Shown: piece by piece, positions 7,717-14,418 of the stretch
How positions within the stretch are numbered: the stretch's first letter is position 1
Layout of the letters: each line of letters starts with the position of its first letter
Assembly (NCBI GenBank): GCA_026710655.1
Contig: JAPOQN010000065.1
Location: forward strand, 1-64,000
Length of the DNA stretch: 64,000 nucleotides
Origin: Chloroflexota bacterium
GTDB taxonomy: Bacteria; Chloroflexota; Dehalococcoidia; Tepidiformales; Tepidiformaceae
Direction of reading: 5' to 3'
Made by a program: the position numbers and the translations under genes
The notes under the pieces: generated by a model
Databases searched by the model: none
Told to the model about the DNA's origin: nothing
What the model saw: only the letters and a program-made list of their open reading frames with translations

Positions 7717-8646
7717 TTGGACGACATAACCGCCCGCATCATCGAGTTCTACGAGACGACACCGGATCCCGATCTTCCTCGCGTCGAGGGGCTCGAGATA
7801 CGTGAGCGCTGGGCGATGACGGCGGCGTTCCTGAATCAGGGCGGGCCCGAGCGTGCCGTGGAGCGCGGGCGGGAGGTGGCGACGCGCCGGGGCGAGCCCC
7901 TGACGGTCGATCTGTACCCGCCGGACGGGGAGGGGCCGCATCCCGGGATGCTGTTCGTCCACGGTGGGTCGTGGGTGGCGGGGTCGCCCGTGACGCACGA
8001 CAAGCTGGCACGACGGCTGGCCGAGCGGGGCTACTACGTGGTCAGCGTCGACTACGCGCTGGCGCCCGAGCACAAGCATCCGGAAGGGCTCGATGACTGC
8101 GTCGTCGCGGCGGACTGGCTGGCGGCGGAGGCCGGCAGCCTCGGGGTCGATGCCTCGAGGCTGGCGATCATGGGCGACTCCGCGGGGGGCAACCTGGCGG
8201 CGGCGACGTTGCACTGCCTGCTCGAACGGGACGGCTCGACGCCGTTCCGGGCGGCCGTGCTGCCGTACGGGGTCTACGACTTCCCGGCGATGCTGGAGTT
8301 GCCGGACGACTCGCCGTTCGTGAACGGACGCATCTTCGTGTGGCAGATCGAGGACTACCTCGGACCGGAGGCGGACGAGACGCTGCTGGCATCGGGGGCG
8401 GTCAGTCCCCGCTTCAGCCCTTGCCTGGCGAACTACCCGCCGACGTTCATGACGGTGGGGACGCACGACCCGTTGCTGCAGCAGTCCATCGACTTCGGCG
8501 AGTCGCTGAGGGCGGCGGGGGTGGAGGCGGAGGTGCTGGTGTTCGATGGGGCGACGCACGCGTTCCTGCAGATCGAGGAGGTGGCTGCGGCGGGGGAGGG
8601 GCTGGAGGCGATCGTGGCGTTCCTCCAGCTGCACCTGGCTGGCTAG
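7717..8646 (+). CDS. Alpha/beta-hydrolase, hormone-sensitive-lipase-type esterase
   Basis: A 309-residue esterase of the HSL/acetyl-esterase branch. The oxyanion-hole motif is HGGSW, the nucleophile elbow GDSAGG has Ser155, the acid is Asp251 in GTHDPLL, and the base is His281 in GATHAF: a complete triad in canonical order. Substrates of this branch are usually short acyl esters. There is no signal peptide. The start is TTG at 7717 with GAGG about 9 bp upstream; the gene is 11 bp after the GNAT gene and probably the last of the PHA transcript. It could hydrolyse hydroxyalkanoate oligomers, but nothing in the sequence shows this. Confidence 0.88.
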   Translation: MDDITARIIEFYETTPDPDLPRVEGLEIRERWAMTAAFLNQGGPERAVERGREVATRRGEPLTVDLYPPDGEGPHPGMLFVHGGSWVAGSPVTHDKLARRLAERGYYVVSVDYALAPEHKHPEGLDDCVVAADWLAAEAGSLGVDASRLAIMGDSAGGNLAAATLHCLLERDGSTPFRAAVLPYGVYDFPAMLELPDDSPFVNGRIFVWQIEDYLGPEADETLLASGAVSPRFSPCLANYPPTFMTVGTHDPLLQQSIDFGESLRAAGVEAEVLVFDGATHAFLQIEEVAAAGEGLEAIVAFLQLHLAG

Positions 8647-8655
8647 CCGAAGCGC

Positions 8656-9861
8656 CTAGGACTCGCGATCACGGGGCAGGCGCACCTCGACACCGAGGCC
8701 GCCGTCGCGTCGCGCCCGGGCGGAAACGGTCCCACCGTGGGAGTGGACGATCGCCCGCACGATCGAGAGGCCGAGGCCAAGACCGTCGCGCCCCGCACCC
8801 GACTCCTGGCGGCGGACGAACGGCTCGAAGAAAGCGTCCACCTCCTCCGGGGTGAGGCGCGGCCCGGAGTTGCCGACACGCAGCACGGCCTCGCCGGCCT
8901 CCTGCGCTACCTCGACCCGAACCCAGCCGCCCTGCACGTTGTGGCGGATGGCGTTCTCGACGAGGTTGGCGACGAGCCGTTCGAGCAAGGCGCGGTCGCC
9001 CCAGGCCGTTGCCTCGCCCAGGTCCAGCGTCAGCTCGACCTGATTCGCCGAGGCGGCAAGGTCTCCGACGACGTCGCCGGTTAGCTCGGCCAGGTCGACC
9101 TCGACCCGCGAGAGCAGGCCGCTCTCGCTGCGGGCCAGGGCGAGGAGCCCGTCGACGGTGCGTTCGCCCTGCTCGGTCGAGTCGAGGATGCGCCGGGCGA
9201 AGTCGTGCTCGGACTGGGTGGCGTCGGGGTCGGCGAGCTTAATCTCCGCCTCGGCGCGGAGGATGGCGAGTGGCGTGCGCAGCTCGTGGGAGACGTTCGC
9301 GGAGAAGGCGCGTTGGCTGCTGAAGGCTCGTTCCAGGGCCTCCAGGAGTGAGTCGAGGGTGTCGGCCAGCTCCTTCAGTTCATCGTCGGGGCCTTCCAGG
9401 CCTACGCGGTGGTGGAGGTCCGTTTCGGAAGAGGCGCGGGCGGTCTCGGTGATGCGCTGGACGGGGCGAAGCACGCGTCCAGCGACGAGCCAGCCGAGGA
9501 GCAGGGCGCCTACAGTCGTGAAGCCGAGGGCAATACCGGACTGCGCGAGCTGTTCGCGGAGGGCGTCGTCGACGGCGTCGTCGACCGCCTTGTCGTTCAC
9601 GTCCTCGACGAACTTGAAGATGGTGCGGCCGTCCCTGGTGGTGAACTCCCGCAGGCGCTTGCCGGAGGGCAGGCGATCGCCGAAGGCGGCCTTGACCTGC
9701 TCCTCGGCGTAGAACGCGCGCTTCTCCTCGAATTCGTCCTTGTCGAGGGCCTCGCGGTAGAGGACGTGGGTGGCGACGAGAAGCACGATCCCCGCCAGCA
9801 GGAAGAGCGAGCCGTAGAGGAGCGTGAGGCGGATGCGAACGGTGGGACGGGGGAACCTCAT
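8656..9861 (-). CDS. Sensor histidine kinase
   Basis: A 401-residue membrane histidine kinase. TM1 is at about residues 11-31 and TM2 at about 109-128, enclosing a short extracytoplasmic sensor of about 75 residues rich in charged residues. HAMP follows (129-180), then the H-box SHELRTPL with phospho-acceptor His192, the N-box NLVENAIRHN and the G-box GLGLGLSIV. The ATG at 9861 overlaps the stop of the response regulator gene by 4 bp. The two form a standard pair transcribed away from the secreted repeat protein at 10678, a likely target. Confidence 0.94.
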   Translation of the reverse strand: MRFPRPTVRIRLTLLYGSLFLLAGIVLLVATHVLYREALDKDEFEEKRAFYAEEQVKAAFGDRLPSGKRLREFTTRDGRTIFKFVEDVNDKAVDDAVDDALREQLAQSGIALGFTTVGALLLGWLVAGRVLRPVQRITETARASSETDLHHRVGLEGPDDELKELADTLDSLLEALERAFSSQRAFSANVSHELRTPLAILRAEAEIKLADPDATQSEHDFARRILDSTEQGERTVDGLLALARSESGLLSRVEVDLAELTGDVVGDLAASANQVELTLDLGEATAWGDRALLERLVANLVENAIRHNVQGGWVRVEVAQEAGEAVLRVGNSGPRLTPEEVDAFFEPFVRRQESGAGRDGLGLGLSIVRAIVHSHGGTVSARARRDGGLGVEVRLPRDRES

Positions 9862-10529
9862 GTCGCGGCCTCGATTTCGATCCGGTAGCCGGCGCCCTTG
9901 ACGGTCTGGATGACGGGTGGCGTGCCAAGCTTGCGGCGCAGCGTCATGACGGTGACGGGTACGACGTTGGTCATCGGGTCGGCGTGCTCGTCCCAGACGC
10001 GCTCCAGCAGATCCTCGGCGCTCACGACGTTGCCTCCCGCCGCGAGCAACACCTCGAGCACGGCGAACTCCTTGCGGGTGAGGCGCAGGTCACGGCCGCC
10101 ACGGGTGGCGCGGTGGGGGCCGGGTTCGAGCCGCACATCGCCGGCTTCGAGCACGGGCGGCGTGCTGACTGCGCTGCGGCGGGCGAGCGCGTGGATGCGG
10201 GCAACGAGCTCGCGCAGGGCGAAGGGGTTGGGCAGGTAGTCGTCGGCGCCGAGGGCGAGCCCCTCGACGCGGTCGTCGAGGGCGCCGGAGGCGGTCAGCA
10301 TGAGGATGCGGGGCGCGTCCGGGCGTTGCGCGAGCCGCCGGCAGACCTCGTCGCCGTGTACACGGGGCAGGTCGCGGTCGAGGAGGACGACCTCGTAGCG
10401 GTTGACCAGCGCCTTCTCCAGGCCCGACTCGCCATCGAGGGCGATGTCGATGGCCATGCCCGCCTGGCGCAGGCCACGGGCGACGACATCGGCAAGGCGC
10501 TCGTCATCCTCGACGATGAGCACGCGCAT
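9858..10529 (-). CDS. OmpR/PhoB-family response regulator with Asn in place of the receiver Lys
   Basis: A 223-residue regulator: receiver domain (1-115) with the acidic pair in VEDDE and phospho-acceptor Asp51 in LLDRDLP, then a winged-helix DNA-binding domain ending in VIQTVKGAGYRIE. The odd point is the switch motif: the usual DDYLxKPF reads DDYLPNPF, so the nearly invariant receiver lysine is Asn (codon AAC). That Lys contacts the phosphoryl group, so phosphorylation-dependent switching may be altered. The start is ATG at 10529. The intergenic region upstream holds direct repeats that look like its own binding sites. Confidence 0.92.
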   Translation of the reverse strand: MRVLIVEDDERLADVVARGLRQAGMAIDIALDGESGLEKALVNRYEVVLLDRDLPRVHGDEVCRRLAQRPDAPRILMLTASGALDDRVEGLALGADDYLPNPFALRELVARIHALARRSAVSTPPVLEAGDVRLEPGPHRATRGGRDLRLTRKEFAVLEVLLAAGGNVVSAEDLLERVWDEHADPMTNVVPVTVMTLRRKLGTPPVIQTVKGAGYRIEIEAAT

Positions 10530-10552
10530 GCGCCCATTGTGCGGGTGATCCG

Positions 10553-10568
10553 CATAAGGCCCAGATAA
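10553..10568 (-). promoter_or_regulatory. Tandem TTAT(G/C) repeat, 11-bp period, facing the two-component genes
   Basis: Read on the minus strand, TTATC (10568-10564) and TTATG (10557-10553) are exactly 11 bp apart, one helical turn, the spacing at which OmpR/PhoB dimers bind direct repeats. The pair lies 24 bp upstream of the response regulator start, where it could autoregulate the operon. It mirrors the plus-strand pair at 10585-10600. Confidence 0.6.
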
Positions 10569-10584
10569 ACCGGCGCGGGGCGGC

Positions 10585-10600
10585 TTATGCCGGTCTTATG
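10585..10600 (+). promoter_or_regulatory. Tandem TTATG repeat, 11-bp period, facing the secreted protein gene
   Basis: TTATG at 10585-10589 and TTATG at 10596-10600 are 11 bp apart on the plus strand, 78 bp upstream of the start at 10678. Same motif and spacing as the minus-strand pair 17 bp away, giving a divergent arrangement suited to one regulator controlling both transcripts. Binding by the neighbouring response regulator is inferred, not shown. Confidence 0.6.
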
Positions 10601-10677
10601 GGCGCCCTGCGAACATTCGTCGCGGCAGGACACACCCCGCGTTCCTGCCGCAGAATCCTGCGGGAAGGAAGCAATCC

Positions 10678-11277
10678 ATGAACCGTTCCATCAAGTCGCT
10701 GCTGGTCGCCCTCGGTCTGGCCATGCTGTTCAGCGCGCTCAGCGTGGGCGTCGTCTTTGCAGAGGGCGGCGGCGACGGGGATGACTCTTCCGACACAACG
10801 GAGGAGACGAAGCAGTCACGGGCCGAAGCGTTCCGCGAGGACCTGGCCGGGGCACTGGGCGTGACCGTGGAGGAGCTCGACGCAGCCTTCAGGCAGGTCG
10901 CCCTCGACCGCGTCGACGCTGCCGAGGAGGCAGGGACGATCACCGCGGAGCAGGCCGAGGCGATCCGGACGAAGATCGAGTCGGGCGAGTGGATCGGGCA
11001 GCTCCGGTCAGGCCACGCCTTCAAGCGTGGACGTTTCTCCGGCGGCGAGATCAGCGATGAGCGGAAGGCCGAGTGGAAGCAGGCCGCGGTGGACCGCATC
11101 GATGCTGCGGTCGAAGCCGGAAAGATCAGCGAAGAGAACGCCGAGGAACTGAAGTCGGCGATCGAGTCGGGAGAGAAGCTCGATCGAGACGGACGGTCCG
11201 GTGGTCGCAGCGGGTTCGGCAAGGGTGGCGGCTGGGGCCACGAGAAAGGCACGGACGAGACGGCGACGACGGAGTAG
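10678..11277 (+). CDS. Secreted acidic protein with a duplicated helical unit
   Basis: A 199-residue exported protein. The signal peptide covers about residues 1-28 (KSLLVALGLAMLFSALSVGVV, cleavage after FAE or nearby). The mature part is acidic and helical and contains two related units: one with LDRVDAAEEAGTIT ... KIESGE, one with VDRIDAAVEAGKIS ... AIESGE. The tail is Gly-rich (GKGGGWGHEK). Similar small exported proteins with EAGxIT/EEQAE units occur in high-G+C bacteria without assigned function. It is divergent from the two-component system with shared repeat elements upstream, so it is a probable regulon member, perhaps a stress-related envelope protein. AAGGAAG precedes the ATG. Confidence 0.82.
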   Translation: MNRSIKSLLVALGLAMLFSALSVGVVFAEGGGDGDDSSDTTEETKQSRAEAFREDLAGALGVTVEELDAAFRQVALDRVDAAEEAGTITAEQAEAIRTKIESGEWIGQLRSGHAFKRGRFSGGEISDERKAEWKQAAVDRIDAAVEAGKISEENAEELKSAIESGEKLDRDGRSGGRSGFGKGGGWGHEKGTDETATTE

Positions 11278-11306
11278 CCCCCTCCCTCCGTTCTTCGCCA
11301 ACTACG

Positions 11307-11338
11307 GAAGGCGTCCCGCAGGGGGCGCCTTCTTCTTG
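11307..11338 (+). terminator. Rho-independent terminator after the secreted protein gene
   Basis: GAAGGCG (11307-11313) pairs with CGCCTTC (11326-11332) across a short loop and is followed by TTCTTG. It lies 30 bp after the stop at 11277 and just before the convergent Ppx stop at 11360. Confidence 0.7.
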
Positions 11339-11359
11339 TGGCCGGAGCCGGGCGGGAAG

Positions 11360-12757
11360 CTAGCCGAGGAGGTCGCCGCAGCGGCGCAGCAGGGGCTTCT
11401 CGGTTGCGGGCAGGAGGGCGAGGAAGGGCTGGGCGGCGTCCTTGTCGCCGTCGCTGTAGTGGAGAGCCGCGGCGATGCGGGCGAGCATGGCGTGGTCGAA
11501 GCCGGCGAGGTCTTCGGCCAGGAGGGCCTGGGTTGCGCGAGCGCCGGCACCCCCGTCGCCCTGGGCCTCACCGAGTGTGCGGAGCATGGCCGCGAGGCGC
11601 GCTGCCTCGAGGATGTCGCTGAAGGGGTCGTCGATGACCCCCGGGGAGAGCCTGTCGGCGAGAGCGGCGCGGGCCTCCATGTCGTCCTCGTCCCAGACGC
11701 CGTGGCGGCGGAGGAGCGCTTCGATGGCGGCTGCGCGGACAAGTCGGGGCTGGGGCACGGACTCACCGAAGGCGCGCATGGCCACGCCTTCGCGAACGCC
11801 GCCCGAGGCGATGGTCAGGCTGTCGGCGCCGAGGTGCCGCATCATCTCCTCGAGGATGACGGCGCCACCGACGATGGAGTCGGCGCGACCGGCGCGGACG
11901 CCGTCGATCTCGCAGCGTTCGGCGGCGCTGTGGCCGGCGAGAAAGGCGCTCACCTTGCGAAGGCTGCGGCGATCGAGCGAGTAGCCGTGGAGGCGGTCCA
12001 CCGGGTAGGAGTCCTGGCGCTGGGCGAGGCGCGCGAGCGTGCGCGCGCTTCCGCCGGTGGCGACCAGCTCCTCGCCGGCGTCGAGGCCCGAAGGCGCGCT
12101 CTCGGCGAGGGTTTCGGCGACCATGCGGCGCATCGCCTTGATCTGCTTGCGGCTCGGCGGGTCATCGGTGAGCCAATCGCTGCTGGCGCTGAGCGCGCCA
12201 AGGGGGAAGCTCCAGGCGCCAACGATGGTTCCAGCGATCACACGGGCGACCTCGGTGCTGCCGCCGCCGATATCGACGATGACGCCGGAGCGGATGGGGA
12301 GGCCGTGCAGGGCGCCGATGGCTGCAAACTCGGCCTCCTCGGCGCCATCGAGTACCTCGACGGCGAGCCCCAGCTCGGCGTGCACGCGGGCGAGCAGCTC
12401 ATCGCGGTTGGTGGCGGAGCGGATGGCGGCTGTCGCGACCACGTCGATGGAGCGAGCGCCGACCTCGCGGGCGAAGGCGGCGAAATCGGCGACGGCGTCG
12501 ATGGTGGTGGCGATGCCTCGCTCGCTGAGCCGGGAGCGCTTGTCGAGCTCGGTGGCGAGGCGCAGGTCGAGGCGCTCCTCGGCGATGGTTTCGATCACGC
12601 CCGGGATGGGGTGGTCGACCACGACCACGCGGGCGGAGTTGGAGCCGAGGTCGACGATGGCGACCGGCGTATTGGCGCGAGGGGGAGATACAGGAACGCC
12701 GCCGGGGGCGGCGGCGGAGAAGGTGCTGGCTGGGAAGACTCCCATCACCGGGATCAT
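11360..12757 (-). CDS. ppx: Exopolyphosphatase / guanosine pentaphosphate phosphatase (Ppx/GppA family)
   Basis: A 465-residue ASKHA-fold phosphatase that removes terminal phosphate from polyphosphate or pppGpp. The phosphate-1 loop is IVDLGSNSARVVV, the second loop is VDIGGGSTEV, and ATAAIRSATN, ELVATGGSARTLA and ASGGVREG are family motifs. A C-terminal helical domain follows (about 320-465), longer than minimal Ppx. The first about 28 residues, before TPVAIVDLGS, are low-complexity and probably not part of the fold; ATG at 12757 or 12742 are both possible starts. The CYTH-CHAD gene lies 34 bp upstream in the same direction with PPK1 divergent beyond it, so degradation and synthesis of polyphosphate are encoded side by side. 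Confidence 0.92.
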   Translation of the reverse strand: MIPVMGVFPASTFSAAAPGGVPVSPPRANTPVAIVDLGSNSARVVVVDHPIPGVIETIAEERLDLRLATELDKRSRLSERGIATTIDAVADFAAFAREVGARSIDVVATAAIRSATNRDELLARVHAELGLAVEVLDGAEEAEFAAIGALHGLPIRSGVIVDIGGGSTEVARVIAGTIVGAWSFPLGALSASSDWLTDDPPSRKQIKAMRRMVAETLAESAPSGLDAGEELVATGGSARTLARLAQRQDSYPVDRLHGYSLDRRSLRKVSAFLAGHSAAERCEIDGVRAGRADSIVGGAVILEEMMRHLGADSLTIASGGVREGVAMRAFGESVPQPRLVRAAAIEALLRRHGVWDEDDMEARAALADRLSPGVIDDPFSDILEAARLAAMLRTLGEAQGDGGAGARATQALLAEDLAGFDHAMLARIAAALHYSDGDKDAAQPFLALLPATEKPLLRRCGDLLG

Positions 12758-12791
12758 ACCGGAAGGGGGCCCAGGAATTGTTAACGGACGT

Positions 12792-14327
12792 TCACGAATT
12801 CTTCATCGCGCGCCTGAAGGCGTGCCAGCGAGGCCCACGGAGGCGGCCGTAGCGCTTGGGGAACTTCCAGCGGTAGCCCTCGGCTTCGGCGGTTGCGTTG
12901 GCGGCCAGCTCCCTGGCGGCGCGGATGGCCCCTTTCCCCAGGTCCCCGTGGTCCGCGAGCTGCTGATAGAAGCGGGCAGCGACCACGGAGTCCTGGTGGT
13001 CGCCGAGGAGCGTCTGCAGCCTGGTCACCTGCCGGACATAGGCGTCGGCGGCATCCCCATAGAGGGGAGCGAAGAACTCGAGCACGTAGCGGAAGTCCCG
13101 GACCTTGAGGCGGAAGGCGTGGTAGTCGCTGTCGGGCGACCTTGCGCCGATGGCCGCGCCCGTGCGCCGCACGCGACGGCGCTTGCCTTCAGTGATGGCG
13201 GCGGCAGCGGCGCGGGCGGGTTCGGCGCCCGATTCCGGGCCGGGACCGGCGCGCAGCAGCTCAGACATGGTTTCGACGAGGGAAAGGTAGCGGTCGGAGT
13301 CGAGGGCGGCGAGAACGCCCTCGCGGGCCTGTTCGTGGCGTTGCTCGAAAGCCGCCTCTATCGCAGCGGCGGCCTTGCGCCCGATGAGGGTTCCCGCAAG
13401 CGCAAAGCGCTCGTGCTGAACGTCGAGGTCGCGCAGTTCGCCGAGAGAGCGTCCCAGCCAGCGCAGCTCGGGCCGCTGGCCGGCAAGGTCGGGCGGCAAG
13501 ACCTCCGCAAAGGCGCCGAGGGCGGCGCGGAGGCGGCGGGAGGCGACCCGCATCTGGTGGACGCCCTCGATGTCCTCGCCGAGGCGGGCGGTAGGCTCGT
13601 GTTCGATGAGGCGGAGGAAGTTCCGCCGCAGGACGGCGTAGGCCAGCTCTCCCAGGGTGCTGTCACGGTCGAAGGTCATGGGGCCGAGGGGGCGTGGTTC
13701 CCAGCCGGGTGAGGCGCCCGCTGCGGCGAGGGCGGGGGCCAGCTTGCCCGAGAGCGCGGGTTGCAGGCCGGCTCCCTCTCGCAGGGCGGCCACGAAGGGT
13801 TCGGCGCGGTCGACAAGGTCGGCTGGGGTTTCAACCTCGACCCGCAGCAGCTCGTGGGCGCGCCAGCCCTCGCCGACGGTCGTGCGGTCGAGGGCGATCT
13901 CGCCGAGCGGACCCTTGCCGTCGGAGAGGGGGAGGGTGGTGCGGTGGGTCGTGAGCGCGGCCACGGGGAGGAGCGCGTGGGGCCCGGCGAGCGTGCGCAG
14001 CAGGCGGCTGGCCTCGCCGCAGGGCTTGGCGACGGCTCCGGGAAGCCCGCCGAGCGCGTCGAGGGGCTCGTCCAGTTCGAGGCGGCGACGAAAGTTACCC
14101 TCACCGCCGGAGAGGCCCTTGAGGGTGAGCTCGGCGGACTCGCCACGCTGGCGGACGCGGCAGGCGAAGCCGGCGCGCCAGACAAGCCAGCCGGCGGTAT
14201 CCCAGTACTCGTCGTGCTGGTCGTGGTCGCGGCCTTCGCCGATCCTGAACGGGGCAGGAGTTTCCTTCTCAAGCCACTCGCGCACGGCGGCAAGATCGTC
14301 GGGGACGAACTGCCACTCGGTTTCCAT
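12792..14327 (-). CDS. CYTH-CHAD domain protein (triphosphate / polyphosphate binding)
   Basis: A 511-residue two-domain protein. The N-terminal CYTH domain (about 1-190) begins METEWQF, a variant of the ExExK metal-binding start, and contains the charged strands of the triphosphate tunnel (RVRQRGESAELTLKG, RRRLELDEP, EIALDRTTV, LLRVEVET). The C-terminal CHAD domain (about 240-500) is helical with the conserved HQMRVASRRLRAAL, LRDLDV and LKVRDFRYVLEFF motifs; CHAD domains bind polyphosphate through basic residues. The ATG at 14327 has GGAAGAG directly upstream and removes 22 residues without similarity. It is divergent from ppk1 and followed by ppx. Triphosphatase activity is likely but not demonstrated by the sequence. 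Confidence 0.9.
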   Translation of the reverse strand: METEWQFVPDDLAAVREWLEKETPAPFRIGEGRDHDQHDEYWDTAGWLVWRAGFACRVRQRGESAELTLKGLSGGEGNFRRRLELDEPLDALGGLPGAVAKPCGEASRLLRTLAGPHALLPVAALTTHRTTLPLSDGKGPLGEIALDRTTVGEGWRAHELLRVEVETPADLVDRAEPFVAALREGAGLQPALSGKLAPALAAAGASPGWEPRPLGPMTFDRDSTLGELAYAVLRRNFLRLIEHEPTARLGEDIEGVHQMRVASRRLRAALGAFAEVLPPDLAGQRPELRWLGRSLGELRDLDVQHERFALAGTLIGRKAAAAIEAAFEQRHEQAREGVLAALDSDRYLSLVETMSELLRAGPGPESGAEPARAAAAAITEGKRRRVRRTGAAIGARSPDSDYHAFRLKVRDFRYVLEFFAPLYGDAADAYVRQVTRLQTLLGDHQDSVVAARFYQQLADHGDLGKGAIRAARELAANATAEAEGYRWKFPKRYGRLRGPRWHAFRRAMKNS

Positions 14328-14418
14328 AACTCTTCCGGTCTTCGTCATGGAGCTTGTATCGTACGCGGTGCAGGGTTTCCTGCGTTCACACACGGTCCGT
14401 TAATGCGGGGGCCCTTCC

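Noticed and set aside
11201-13712. Long plus-strand open frames across the ppx and CYTH-CHAD genes
   Set aside because: Low-complexity Gly/Ala/Asp products, antisense shadows of well-supported genes.
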